Positions 16,400 to 25,438 of a stretch of DNA of 64,000 nt are shown here, piece after piece; position 1 is the stretch's first letter; every line of letters begins with the position of its first letter. The stretch lies in assembly GCA_022828425.1 (NCBI GenBank), contig CP094685.1:1674001-1738000 (forward strand), given 5' to 3'. Made by a program: the position numbers and the translations under genes. The notes beneath the pieces are model-generated. The model saw nothing but the letters and a program-made list of their open reading frames with translations, did not search any database and had not been told where the DNA came from. The DNA is from Candidatus Thiothrix sulfatifontis (GTDB lineage: Bacteria > Pseudomonadota > Gammaproteobacteria > Thiotrichales > Thiotrichaceae).

Positions 16400-19300
16400 G
16401 TGAATAAACAAGCCTTGAGCTTAGCTATATTCATCGCCGGAGCTTATCCTGCGGCTTCCAGCGCTTTGGGGCTTGGAGACATTGAATCCAACTCTCACAT
16501 GAATCAGCCGCTACGCGCAAAAATTGACTTATTGTCTGCTGCCCCGGCAGATGCCAGTCAAATTCAAGTTCGTTTAGCCCCACCTGAAGTATTCAACCGG
16601 GTGGGTGTCGCGCGTCCTGACTTTCTGGGCAGTTTGCGTTTTACGCCGACGGTGCAAGGCGGTAAGCCGGTCATTCTGGTGTCATCCGATGCGCCGATTC
16701 AGGAACCCTTCGTTAATTTCCTGTTGGAAGTCAGTTGGCCACAAGGCCAGTTGCTTAAAGAGTACACGATTGCACTGGATCCACCCGTAGTGATGCAGCC
16801 GGGTAATACCCTGGCAGGTGAAGCGGCGGTGCGAGCAGAGCCTAAAGCAGCGGGCACGGTGAATCGTCAAGCGCCTGCGCCCAGCGTTAGTCAAGCCGCG
16901 CCGCAGCAACAGGCAGCGGCTCCAGCGCGAAACCGTACTTACCGGGTTAAATCGGGTGACACATTATTCCGGGTTGCTTCGCGTCTCCAGCGTTCTGGGG
17001 TAAGCAATGACCAGATGATGATGGCTTTATTCCGTGCCAATCCGGGGGCATTTGTTGATAAAAACATCAACAACCTCCGCGCCGGTGCCGTCATGAAGGC
17101 CCCCAGCAATGGTGATATTAAAGCCGTGTCGCAAGCGGAAGCGCGTCGCCAGATTCGCCAACAAAACGCCGAATGGCGCGAATTGAGAAAATCGCTGGCA
17201 GGCAATACCTTGCCGCAACAAGCTTCGGCTAAACCCACCGCAAAGCAGCCAGACCAAAAAGCAGCGCCTGCTGAAACCTCCAATAAGCCAGCCAATAACG
17301 CCACCGATAAAGCGCGTTTGGAAGTATTGGGCGCAAAAGCCGGGCAAACGGCAGCCAATAACGCGGCGGTAGCGGCGGGCAGCGCTAAACTGGCAGAAAT
17401 CGAAAAGCAATTGTCATTGGCAAACGAATCATTGGCAGCTCGCCAAAATGAGAACAATGAACTCAAATCGCGGGTAACTGACCTTGAATCCATGCTGAGC
17501 AAGAAAAATCGCTTGCTGGCATTGCGTGATACACAGCTTGCGGATTTGCAAAAACAATTATCAGCGAATGGTGTGCAAGTCGCGCCTATCACCGATACCG
17601 TTGCGCCGACCGAAGGGCAACCCGTTGCGATGACGCCAGACCAAGGCAAAGACATTCAGACACACATGGCGAATGCTGCCGGTCAAGACAACAACACGGT
17701 ATTGAGAACTGAACCACCGGCAGCGGTGCCTCCTGTGGTTAATACCGCCACGCCGCCTGCAACCGAGACGCGCCCAACACCGCCAGCGAATGGCAATGCA
17801 AATCCGGTACCGTTGAAACCTGCCGTTGTCCCGGTCACACCAGTGCCGAAACCGGCGCCCAAAGTCGCGCCGGTGTTTGCAGATCAAACCAGTGACAGCA
17901 GTGATTTATTGAGTTTGTTGACTTCGCCGCTGGCGTTAAAAATTGGTGCAGGCTCGCTTGCCTTGTTGTTATTACTCTGGTTGTTAGGGCGTCGGCGTAA
18001 ACCGGATAATGCGAATCAAACGAATAATCGCGTGGCTAATTTGGATGATGATTTCGACCCGCCGGTGGAAAACGAAGCATTAACTCTCGGTTCGCTGGAA
18101 CGTGAACTGGAACGCGCTGAGAAAAGTTCCAACACCAAAATGGGCAATGTCAGCACACAACATGCGCACGACCCGTTTGGGTTGGACATGGGCGATGATG
18201 AAATGCACGGTGCGGTGGCTTCCTCCGCGTCCGCTGAGCAAGGCGAAGACGATTGCCTGACCGAAGCGAATGTTTACATTGCTTACGGCCTGTACCAACA
18301 AGCCGAAAGTGAGCTGAAAAAATGCATTGAGCGTTTCCCTGAAAAGTTGGAATACCGCCACAAGTTGTTGGAATGCTATTTCGTGGCGAATAATCGCGAT
18401 TCCTTTGACAATCACGCGCAACAGTTCGCACTGATGCAAGGTGCTGGTCGGGATGCCTTGTGGCAATCGGTTGCCGAATGGGGGCGCAAGATTAGCCCGG
18501 ACAACCGTTTGTATCAGGGCAATGGTCATGCGGCTGATATGCCTTCGGTGGCGGCAACCGTAGCGACGGCATTAGGCGGGGTTGCGGCGGCAACGGCTGG
18601 CGTGGCGTTAGCAAAATCGGATGAGGCGATTAACCTTCCAGCGGTAGAGCTGCCCCAAGCGTTGGATCATGCCGCGCCACCTGAATTGCCGGAAGATGAC
18701 TTTAGCGATCTGGATTTGGGCGAACTGGATTTCGATGACATTGATCTTGATAAGCTGTTGCACGACACTGACGATGGCGATACCGAGACGCCAGTGCAGC
18801 CTTTACCTGCCCTTGAATTGCCGGATGTAACCGACAATGTGACGCATGAAGTTCAGGATGCACTGCCTGAACAAGACGATTTTGAGTTGGAAGATTTAGA
18901 TGATAACTTCGATCTGGATTTCGACTTGGATACAGAAGCTACTTCGCCAACGGTTAAGCCTCAGCCGCACGCAATTCAATCAGATGATGATTTAGACGAT
19001 CTGTTGGATTTTGATCTTGATGAGTTTGACAGCAACACGACGCTGGCAACACCGCCCGCAGCGGCTGTGACTGAAACGCCAACCGTAGCGGCGTCGAGCG
19101 CCACGCATTTGAACCTGCATCTGGACAATGAAACCGGCATCGGGCGCATTTTGCCGAAAGACACTTTCTACGCGCCCATCAGCGACGAAGACAAGGATTG
19201 GTTAGGCGATATTGATGATGCGCTGTCATTCCTCGACTTCCCGGATGAGGAAATCGACCTGCACGAAGCGCATATCAGCACCAAGCTGGATCTTGCCCGC

Positions 19301-19417
19301 GCTTATCTGGATATGGGCGACATTGAAGGCGCTCGCAGTACCTTGGAAGAAGTCATGGTCGAAGGCAACGACGATCAACGCCGCGAAGCCGAAGTCTTGC
19401 TGCACCAGACGGGTTGA
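16400..19417 (+). CDS. fimV: FimV/TspA-family pilus-assembly hub protein
   Basis: FimV is an inner-membrane protein with a periplasmic peptidoglycan-binding region. In Pseudomonas it supports type IV pilus assembly and polar organisation. This 1005-residue protein has a signal peptide, the N-terminal FimV region (LGDIESNSHMNQPLRAKIDL), a LysM module from about residue 180 (TYRVKSGDTLFRVA) and a coiled coil at about 327-391. A Pro-rich stretch and a transmembrane segment near 511-530, followed by GRRRK, come next. The cytoplasmic part is very acidic (Asp/Leu-rich 750-880) and ends in the conserved FimV C-terminal domain (ISTKLDLARAYLDMGD, about 958-1005). It starts with GTG after an AAGGGGAA site. 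The preceding 258-base gap shows no gene. Confidence 0.93.
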   Translation: MNKQALSLAIFIAGAYPAASSALGLGDIESNSHMNQPLRAKIDLLSAAPADASQIQVRLAPPEVFNRVGVARPDFLGSLRFTPTVQGGKPVILVSSDAPIQEPFVNFLLEVSWPQGQLLKEYTIALDPPVVMQPGNTLAGEAAVRAEPKAAGTVNRQAPAPSVSQAAPQQQAAAPARNRTYRVKSGDTLFRVASRLQRSGVSNDQMMMALFRANPGAFVDKNINNLRAGAVMKAPSNGDIKAVSQAEARRQIRQQNAEWRELRKSLAGNTLPQQASAKPTAKQPDQKAAPAETSNKPANNATDKARLEVLGAKAGQTAANNAAVAAGSAKLAEIEKQLSLANESLAARQNENNELKSRVTDLESMLSKKNRLLALRDTQLADLQKQLSANGVQVAPITDTVAPTEGQPVAMTPDQGKDIQTHMANAAGQDNNTVLRTEPPAAVPPVVNTATPPATETRPTPPANGNANPVPLKPAVVPVTPVPKPAPKVAPVFADQTSDSSDLLSLLTSPLALKIGAGSLALLLLLWLLGRRRKPDNANQTNNRVANLDDDFDPPVENEALTLGSLERELERAEKSSNTKMGNVSTQHAHDPFGLDMGDDEMHGAVASSASAEQGEDDCLTEANVYIAYGLYQQAESELKKCIERFPEKLEYRHKLLECYFVANNRDSFDNHAQQFALMQGAGRDALWQSVAEWGRKISPDNRLYQGNGHAADMPSVAATVATALGGVAAATAGVALAKSDEAINLPAVELPQALDHAAPPELPEDDFSDLDLGELDFDDIDLDKLLHDTDDGDTETPVQPLPALELPDVTDNVTHEVQDALPEQDDFELEDLDDNFDLDFDLDTEATSPTVKPQPHAIQSDDDLDDLLDFDLDEFDSNTTLATPPAAAVTETPTVAASSATHLNLHLDNETGIGRILPKDTFYAPISDEDKDWLGDIDDALSFLDFPDEEIDLHEAHISTKLDLARAYLDMGDIEGARSTLEEVMVEGNDDQRREAEVLLHQTG

Positions 19418-19440
19418 GGAATCCTCACATTCACGTTATA

Positions 19441-19463
19441 AAGGCCGGTTAATCCGGCCTTTT
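19441..19463 (+). terminator. Terminator after fimV
   Basis: AAGGCCGG and CCGGCCTT form an 8-bp stem around TTAAT and run into TTT. truA begins 28 bases further on. Confidence 0.8.
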
Positions 19464-19491
19464 GTGTTTTTACTGCCTTGAGATGAGTGTC

Positions 19492-20274
19492 ATGAAATTT
19501 GCAGCCTGTATTGAATACGATGGAAGCCCTTTTTTCGGCTGGCAGCGCTTGAGCCACGGGCCGACAGTACAAGGCAATGTTGAAAAAGCGCTGTCTACGG
19601 TAGCGGCGGAACCGATTGCGGTGGTGTGTGCGGGGCGTACTGATTCGGGTGTCCACGGCATTGGGCAAATCATTCACTTTGAAACCAACGCGCAGCGCCC
19701 TTTGCGCGGTTGGGTGTTTGGCACGAATGCGCATTTGCCGGATGGGGTGGCGATGCGTTGGATTCAGCCGGTCGCGGATGATTTTCACGCGCGGTTTTCG
19801 GCACGTTCGCGGCGTTACCGTTACATTATTCTCAATCGGCAGGCGCGTCCTGCGCTGTTGCAGCAACGGGTGTGTTGGCAGCATGGCGCGTTGGATGCTG
19901 AACTGATGCATGAAGCGGCGCAAGCGTTGTTGGGGGAACAGGATTTTTCCAGTTTCCGCGCGGCGGGTTGTCAAGCGAACCACCCCATGCGTGAGATGCT
20001 GGAAATCAGTGTGCAGCGTGACGGTGAGTTCATTTACCTCGATTTGGTGGCAAATGCGTTTTTGCATCACATGGTACGCAATATCGCGGGTTCCTTGCTG
20101 ATGGTGGGGGCGGGAGAGCGCCCGGTAGCGTGGATGGCGGAATTACTGGCGCAACGCAATCGTGCTTTGGCGGGGATGACAGCACCTGCGTCTGGCTTAT
20201 ATTTTGTGCATGTGGATTATCCTGAACGCTTTGGCTTAGCCTCGGATTATTGCTTGCCCCGTTTCATCTTTTAA
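19492..20274 (+). CDS. truA: tRNA pseudouridine(38-40) synthase
   Basis: TruA converts uridines 38, 39 and 40 of the tRNA anticodon stem-loop to pseudouridine. From ATG 19492 (MKFAACIEYDGSPFFGW) the protein has 260 residues, near the family norm of 270. This start has GAGATGAG just upstream, whereas the in-frame ATG at 19483 has no spacing for a ribosome site. The catalytic aspartate is Asp51 in AGRTDSGVHGIGQ. The segments RYRYIILN and NAFLHHMVRNIAGSL are intact. fimV-truA adjacency is also found in Pseudomonas. Confidence 0.96.
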   Translation: MKFAACIEYDGSPFFGWQRLSHGPTVQGNVEKALSTVAAEPIAVVCAGRTDSGVHGIGQIIHFETNAQRPLRGWVFGTNAHLPDGVAMRWIQPVADDFHARFSARSRRYRYIILNRQARPALLQQRVCWQHGALDAELMHEAAQALLGEQDFSSFRAAGCQANHPMREMLEISVQRDGEFIYLDLVANAFLHHMVRNIAGSLLMVGAGERPVAWMAELLAQRNRALAGMTAPASGLYFVHVDYPERFGLASDYCLPRFIF

Positions 20275-20372
20275 ATAAATTGATCAATGGATTAGCATTT
20301 TCGTCAGCAGGTTGAAATGCAACCGCTATACTTAATGGTTGTAGTATTGCGAGGTGACAAGGAGTGTCATTT

Positions 20373-20684
20373 ATGAAAATTAGCCATCAACTTACCCCAC
20401 CTGCCAAAGGTTACTTCATGTCGCATGTGCGCCAACCCGGTTATCAACACTGGGGAATGCGCGTGTTGGCATTGGCGTTTGATTTGCTGTTGATCAGCAT
20501 CTTACTGATGTTTGTATTGTTATTTGTGTTTGGGCAAACCTGGCTGTTGTATCACGCTTCTTATGATAGCAGTGCTTTGCACGGCGCATTGGTCGTCGTA
20601 CCGTTGACGTATTTCCTTGGGTTTTGGGGATTAGTGGGAGCTACCCCCGGCAAATTATTGCTGTGGCCTTGGTTGGTGGAATAA
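20373..20684 (+). CDS. Short RDD-like membrane protein
   Basis: A 103-residue protein with two hydrophobic segments (about residues 30-52 and 70-90). The sequence GMRVLALAFDLLLI and the C-terminal GLVGATPGKLLL fit the RDD membrane family (PF06271), which is usually 130-180 residues. This copy is short and ends right after the TPGK motif, so it is a minimal or C-terminally truncated member. ATG 20373 is chosen over GTG 20364 because AAGGAG sits 8 bases before it. RDD proteins are poorly understood; some act in ion transport. No link to its neighbours is evident. Confidence 0.55.
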   Translation: MKISHQLTPPAKGYFMSHVRQPGYQHWGMRVLALAFDLLLISILLMFVLLFVFGQTWLLYHASYDSSALHGALVVVPLTYFLGFWGLVGATPGKLLLWPWLVE

Positions 20685-20768
20685 CCCGCCAATTTGCCCT
20701 GAATCTGTATTTCCTGCCCCTGCTTTGCTGTAGTCTTGTGGTTGAATAAACTTAGAAGGATGAAGGCG

Positions 20769-21938
20769 ATGCAGGTGCAATACGATGTCATCATTGCGGG
20801 TGGCGGTATGGTCGGTGCAATACTGGCCTGTTTATTGGGCAAGGCGGGCAAGCGTGTTGCCGTACTTGAAGCGCATTCTCCCACCGTATTTTCCCCCGAA
20901 GACCCTTATGATTTGCGTGTCTCGGCGCTGAGCCGTGCATCGCAGCGGGCGTTGCTTGATGCAGGTGCATGGGAGGGTATTGCTGCCCGCCGTGCGTTTC
21001 CTTACGAAGTCATGTGCGTGTGGGATGCTACCGGAACCGGCGAAATTCGTTTCGATGCGGCAGATCTGGGCGAACCCGATCTTGGGCATATCGTGGAAAA
21101 TCGGGTGATCCAACTGGCGTTGCTGGATACGCTGCAAACCTTGGAGAGCGTGGATTGGTATTGCCCCGATAAGCTCGCAACGCTGGTGGTGGATGAGCAA
21201 CGCGTGACCGCCACCTTGCAGAGCGGTCAAATCTTGCAAGCGCCATTGCTGGTGGGGGCGGATGGGGCGCAATCCAAAGTTCGCGAACTGGCGGGCATTG
21301 GCATCTCCACCCAAGACTACGGGCAAAAAGGTTTGGTGTGTGTGGCGCAAACCGACTTGCCGCATCAATTTACCGCTTGGCAACGTTTTATGCCGAGTGG
21401 CCCGGTCGCATTCCTACCCTTGGCGGAAGGTTTTTGTTCGATTGTGTGGACATTACCGGCGGATCAGGCGGATGCGATGTTGCGCTTGTCAGACAGTGAT
21501 TTTTGCCGTGAATTAAGCCAAGCGCTGGATTACCGTTTGGGTGAAGTGACTGCCGTGGGCGAACGCGCGGCGGTGTCGTTGCGGGGGCGTCATGCGGATT
21601 GTTACAGCCAAGAACGGGTAGTGTTGGTGGGCGATGCGGCGCACACAATTCATCCATTAGCGGGGCAGGGCGTGAATTTGGGCATCAAAGATGCGCTGGA
21701 ATTGGTGGCGCAAATTCGTCACGCTACGGGCGATTGCGGCAGCCCCAAGGTTTTGCGGGCTTACGAACGGGCGCGGCGCGGTGACAATATCCTGACGCAA
21801 AAAGCGATGGAAGGTTTCCGGCTGCTGTTTGGCAATACCTTGACCCCTTGGAAAATCCTGCGAAATTCAGGGTTGACTGTCGTGAATCGCATGGGCTTTC
21901 TAAAATACGAAATGGCAAAACGTGCCATGGGCATTTGA
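20769..21938 (+). CDS. FAD-dependent ubiquinone-biosynthesis hydroxylase (UbiH/UbiF/UbiI type)
   Basis: A class A flavoprotein monooxygenase of 389 residues expected to hydroxylate a polyprenylated aromatic intermediate of ubiquinone synthesis at the inner membrane. Seen directly: the Rossmann motif GGGMVG at residues 11-16, the NADPH/FAD motif GADGAQSKVR and the FAD ribityl motif GDAAHTIHPLAGQGVN from residue 288. These are diagnostic for the UbiH/VisC/Coq6 family. Which ring position it modifies (C1, C5 or C6) cannot be decided from sequence alone. ATG 20769 is preferred because the AGAAGG site is too close to the ATG at 20760. Confidence 0.88.
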   Translation: MQVQYDVIIAGGGMVGAILACLLGKAGKRVAVLEAHSPTVFSPEDPYDLRVSALSRASQRALLDAGAWEGIAARRAFPYEVMCVWDATGTGEIRFDAADLGEPDLGHIVENRVIQLALLDTLQTLESVDWYCPDKLATLVVDEQRVTATLQSGQILQAPLLVGADGAQSKVRELAGIGISTQDYGQKGLVCVAQTDLPHQFTAWQRFMPSGPVAFLPLAEGFCSIVWTLPADQADAMLRLSDSDFCRELSQALDYRLGEVTAVGERAAVSLRGRHADCYSQERVVLVGDAAHTIHPLAGQGVNLGIKDALELVAQIRHATGDCGSPKVLRAYERARRGDNILTQKAMEGFRLLFGNTLTPWKILRNSGLTVVNRMGFLKYEMAKRAMGI

Positions 21939-21965
21939 AAATACTACATAACCTTGGAGGATGAC

Positions 21966-22871
21966 ATGAAATTACTGACTCGCGTTACCAGTACGGTAGC
22001 CTTTTCGTTGTTGGCTGCGGTGGCAACGTTGCAAGCGGATGAAGTGACCGTTAAGCAAGGTGATCTTGAATTGCGTGCTGACCTGACCTTGGCAGAAGGC
22101 AAAACCGCGAAAGACGGCGTGATTATGCTGCTGCATGGCACACTGGCACACAATAAAATGGAAATCATGCAGTCCCTGAGCGATTTGCTGCAAGAAAAAG
22201 GTTACAACACCCTGAACGTCAACTTGAGTTATGCGCTGGATAAACGTCCCTCCGAAATGTTGGATTGCACCATCGAACACAAGCACAAGCATGAAGATGC
22301 GGTGGCGGAACTCGATACCTGGATGAATTGGCTGAAAGCGCAGGGCGCAAGCAAGGTTGCGGTGTTAGGGCATTCACGCGGTGGCAACCAGGTGGCGTGG
22401 TATGCGTCTGAAAAAGATTCCGACTTGCTGGAAAAAGTGATTGCGGTTGCGCCTGCCACGGCTGATGCGGATAAAAGCAGCAAAGAGTACGAGGAGCGCT
22501 ACAAAAAGCCCTTGGCTGACATTATGACTGAAGCGACTAAACTGGCGGGCGACGGTAAGGGCGCAGACATGATGGCGCTGCCCGGTTTCGTGTATTGCGA
22601 AAACGCCAAAGCAGCGGCGGATAGCGTGGTGTCTTACTACAAAGATGACGAGCGCAAGAATACCCCCAGCCTGTTACCCAAAATCAAAAAGCCGATGCTG
22701 ATTGTGATGGGTTCGGCGGATGAAGTGGTGGCAGATTTACCTGCTAAGCTGGAAAGCGTTAAGCAGGATAATCTGACCGTGGAAACGGTCGACGGCGCCG
22801 ACCATTTCTTTATGGATTTGTACGCCGATGAGTTGGCAGACAAGGTTGCTACTTTCGTTGATTGGAAGTAG
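21966..22871 (+). CDS. Exported alpha/beta-hydrolase
   Basis: A 301-residue protein with an N-terminal signal peptide (cleavage near residue 20, LQA-DE) and an alpha/beta-hydrolase fold. A plausible catalytic triad is Ser137 (GHSRGG), Asp252 (GSADEV) and His280 (GADHFF); the oxyanion segment is LLHGTLAHN. The start is fixed by GGAGG ending 5 bases before ATG 21966. The substrate is unknown: esterase, lipase or peptidase activity are all possible. It converges with the next gene, whose stop codon begins on the following base. Confidence 0.8.
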   Translation: MKLLTRVTSTVAFSLLAAVATLQADEVTVKQGDLELRADLTLAEGKTAKDGVIMLLHGTLAHNKMEIMQSLSDLLQEKGYNTLNVNLSYALDKRPSEMLDCTIEHKHKHEDAVAELDTWMNWLKAQGASKVAVLGHSRGGNQVAWYASEKDSDLLEKVIAVAPATADADKSSKEYEERYKKPLADIMTEATKLAGDGKGADMMALPGFVYCENAKAAADSVVSYYKDDERKNTPSLLPKIKKPMLIVMGSADEVVADLPAKLESVKQDNLTVETVDGADHFFMDLYADELADKVATFVDWK

Positions 22872-23444
22872 TTATTTGTGGCTTTCCAACATCCCCAAGC
22901 GGGTGAGGACTTTTTTGTAGGTGCCGAGCATTTCGGGCATCAGGGTGCGCTGGATATAGTCCAGCACCCACTTGCGGTCACGTGGCCCTACGGCTTCGGC
23001 GATGAAGTTGCCGAACGCTAGGCTCATCGAAAAGCCGGGTTCTTGCCCGACTTTTCCCCACGTCGTAGCGGCGTAATCTTCCATGCGCTGGTTTAATTTG
23101 TTGATGAACGGGTTGCGGTAATCGCCGGGGCCGCCGAAGTCGCGGGCGTTGTCTTGCACATGATCGGCAATTTTCAGCGCGAACATCGTGATCAGGGCAG
23201 CACGGTCTTCGTCATTTAAGATGTCGTGGGCGATGCGGTCGAGGACGTGAATCATGAAGGCCATAATTTCTTCCATGATCATCACGCGCTGCATTTGGGT
23301 GTCGGTCTGGAAATTCTCGTTTTCGATTTCTACCAGGGTTTGCATCCCGATTTTCCAGGTATTAAACGCCAGCACACTGACGGTATCTTCCAGCGAAACT
23401 TCACGTTCCTGCTTATTCCACTTGGTTTTCAGACGTATGCGCAC
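22872..23444 (-). CDS. Uncharacterised helical protein, 190 residues
   Basis: I do not recognise this family. The frame is open far upstream, but translation most likely begins at GTG 23444 (MRIRLKTKWNKQEREV), which has AGAGGA about 7 bases before it. The upstream extension has no such site and would overlap the divergent gene. The protein is predicted mostly helical with no signal peptide, transmembrane segment or metal motif; a DFGGPGDYRNPF turn stands out. It lies back to back with the next gene across a 114-base gap, so the two may share a regulatory region. Confidence 0.6.
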   Translation of the reverse strand: MRIRLKTKWNKQEREVSLEDTVSVLAFNTWKIGMQTLVEIENENFQTDTQMQRVMIMEEIMAFMIHVLDRIAHDILNDEDRAALITMFALKIADHVQDNARDFGGPGDYRNPFINKLNQRMEDYAATTWGKVGQEPGFSMSLAFGNFIAEAVGPRDRKWVLDYIQRTLMPEMLGTYKKVLTRLGMLESHK

Positions 23445-23558
23445 AGGGATTCCTCTCTCAAAGCTAAAACAGTGGAGCATTATAAGGGTAGCGGATGCGG
23501 GAATGCGAATGGTGGGGTGAATCTTGCTATTATCGGGTAAAACGAACGAGGTAGGTTT

Positions 23559-24608
23559 ATGCACACACAGCATCATGATTTGATTCAAACCATCCAACGC
23601 AATTGCCACATTGCCGACGCACGCCACGCGGGTGATTATACCTTGTGCGTGTACCTGTTGAAAATGCGCGAATTTTACCGCTGGGAAAAAGGCATTCGTC
23701 TCAGCGATGTGGTGATTAGCGATGACGTGGGCGAATGGCTTACCCAGCGTGAAGCGGTATGGGATGCGTTGGATGAGCAAGATTACGCGCCGTTATCGCT
23801 GAATGGCAGCGGCGAACACGATCCGTTTGCCAATGAAACAATCAATGCTGCGTTGAATAGTGCGGGCTTGGTCTACAGCGCAGGTTATGGTCGGCGTTGC
23901 CGCCCGCTGTTTTTCTTGGCGGAATTGGAGCAAGTGATCGAGCAAGACGATTACACCTTGTTGGTAGCGGGGCGCGAACTGGCGCGGGATGTGGAAGCGC
24001 CACCTGCGATGAATCAAGGCAAGCACGTTTTTATCCGCCGGGAATCCTTGCGCCGCATGTTGTGGGAAAAGGTCGATGAATGGCGTTGGAGCGGTTTGGA
24101 TAACCCAATGGGGCGGGCGCTGGCGCACTACGATTTCGATGCGGATGTGGAAACGGCGTTGGATGCGATGGCGGCGGCTGAAATCCAAACGGTGATTGCG
24201 CACGAAATCGGCGAAGTGAAAGCGGGGCAAGCATTGGGTGATGCGGAATGGCAAACGATGTTGTTTGCGCTGCCGCCGTCGCACGCTGACATTATGTTGC
24301 GGGCGGTGCGCGATTTGTTGGCGGATTGTTTGCATACTTTGCCGGAATTGCTGGCGCGGGGGAATGCGGCTTCCATCCATTTCTACTTCGGCAATTTGTC
24401 GGCGATGCGTAAGAAACTCGCGCCGCAGTTAGTGGCGGCGTATCAGCATTGGCATGAGACGGGCGATGCGGAGCAGATTGCGGCGTATGCCAAGTGGGGG
24501 CGCGAGCATTGGGCAACGGTTGGGCGTGAGGCGTTGGCGGTGTTTCAGGCTAAGGGTGTGGCGGCGTTGGCGGAGATTGAGGCGATGGTATCTTGCGTGG
24601 ACTCATAG
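23559..24608 (+). CDS. Conserved uncharacterised protein, possibly Sfum_1244 family
   Basis: A 349-residue soluble protein without signal peptide or known catalytic motif. The N-terminal stretch IQRNCHIADARHAGDYTL followed by CVYLLKMREFYRWEKG is reminiscent of the family named Sfum_1244, recalled from annotation of other proteobacteria; I could not verify this. The sequence is rich in Ala, Leu and acidic residues, with regular helices in the C-terminal half. The gene ends 39 bases before the toxin-antitoxin pair and is divergent from the 190-residue gene. Confidence 0.6.
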   Translation: MHTQHHDLIQTIQRNCHIADARHAGDYTLCVYLLKMREFYRWEKGIRLSDVVISDDVGEWLTQREAVWDALDEQDYAPLSLNGSGEHDPFANETINAALNSAGLVYSAGYGRRCRPLFFLAELEQVIEQDDYTLLVAGRELARDVEAPPAMNQGKHVFIRRESLRRMLWEKVDEWRWSGLDNPMGRALAHYDFDADVETALDAMAAAEIQTVIAHEIGEVKAGQALGDAEWQTMLFALPPSHADIMLRAVRDLLADCLHTLPELLARGNAASIHFYFGNLSAMRKKLAPQLVAAYQHWHETGDAEQIAAYAKWGREHWATVGREALAVFQAKGVAALAEIEAMVSCVDS

Positions 24609-24647
24609 CGTGGACTACACTGGGTCAAATACTTTAGGAATGCCGCT

Positions 24648-24983
24648 ATGTACGCTACCAATGTCCGTGAACTCAAAAAAAATCCTTCACTGGCATTACG
24701 CCATGCCCGTGAAGCCCCCGTGTTGGTGTTAAAAGGGGATGAGCCTGACGCACTGTTGATACATCTGGATAAAACTCTCAGTGACACTACGACCGGTTTG
24801 CGCCCGGCACTCGCTGCCAGTTTGTTTCGTGATGGTTTGATGTCATTAGGCAAAGCAACTCGGATCAGCGGCTTAAACATGGGTGCTTTCATCAAGCATT
24901 TGGGAAGTCTGGGGATTGAGATTGCTCGACCTGATGAAACTACCGCCCACGAAACCCAAGATTTGTCTGCATGGCTGTCATAA
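24648..24983 (+). CDS. UPF0175-type antitoxin
   Basis: A 111-residue protein whose first half (MYATNVRELKKNPSLALRHAR) resembles the Phd/YefM DNA-binding fold. Its second half (ALAASLFRDGLMSLGKATRISGL) matches the UPF0175 helix-turn-helix region. AGGAA lies 8 bases before ATG. It overlaps the toxin gene by 13 bases, the usual antitoxin-first arrangement. It should bind and neutralise the PIN-domain partner and repress the operon; this is family knowledge, not seen directly. The Phd-like front joined to UPF0175 is a less common layout. Confidence 0.75.
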   Translation: MYATNVRELKKNPSLALRHAREAPVLVLKGDEPDALLIHLDKTLSDTTTGLRPALAASLFRDGLMSLGKATRISGLNMGAFIKHLGSLGIEIARPDETTAHETQDLSAWLS

Positions 24984-25438
24984 TTAGCGATACCAGCCCG
25001 TTATTGGCATTTGCGGGCATTCATCAGCTAACGATTCTGCAACAACTGTTTAAAACGGTGTGGATACCGCAGGCGGTTTGGCAGGAATCTCAAGCGCACA
25101 GCGACGACGCTGCTCAACAAATTGCTACCGCTTTGCAACAAGGATGGCTGCAAGTGATGACAGTACCCCCGCCACAGGATTTTCCGGTGAGTCTCGGTGA
25201 AGGGGAGCAAGAAGCTATGCAGCTTGCTATCACCAACCCTAGTGCCTTGCTTATTATGGATGATCGGCTGGCACGACGCGAAGCTTTGCAACGCAAGTTG
25301 GCATTTGTCGGTACGGTGAAAGTGTTATGGATAGCAGAGCAGCGGCATTTGATAAGTGATGCAGCCGTGCTGTTAGATGCGATGGCGGCAAATGGCTATT
25401 ACTTGTCGCGTCAATTATTGGAGAAAATCAGTAGGTGA
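24971..25438 (+). CDS. DUF3368 PIN-domain toxin
   Basis: A 155-residue PIN-fold protein of the DUF3368 family, which pairs with UPF0175 antitoxins. PIN toxins are Mg-dependent ribonucleases. Acidic metal-site residues are visible in ISDTSPLLA (Asp7), GEGEQEAM and LLIMDDRLAR, in the expected order. The family motif IP..VW.E (IPQAVWQES) is present. It overlaps the antitoxin by 13 bases. No frameshift or missing motif, so the pair looks intact. Confidence 0.8.
   Translation: MAVIISDTSPLLAFAGIHQLTILQQLFKTVWIPQAVWQESQAHSDDAAQQIATALQQGWLQVMTVPPPQDFPVSLGEGEQEAMQLAITNPSALLIMDDRLARREALQRKLAFVGTVKVLWIAEQRHLISDAAVLLDAMAANGYYLSRQLLEKISR

Noticed and set aside
20275-20372. Promoter with TTGAAA and TATACT before the RDD-like gene
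   Set aside because: The two hexamers are only 9 bases apart, and no alternative -35 at 16-18 bases was convincing.
23445-23780. Upstream extension of the 190-residue minus gene to 302 residues
   Set aside because: The extension lacks a ribosome site and overlaps the divergent gene starting at 23559; GTG 23444 has a good site.
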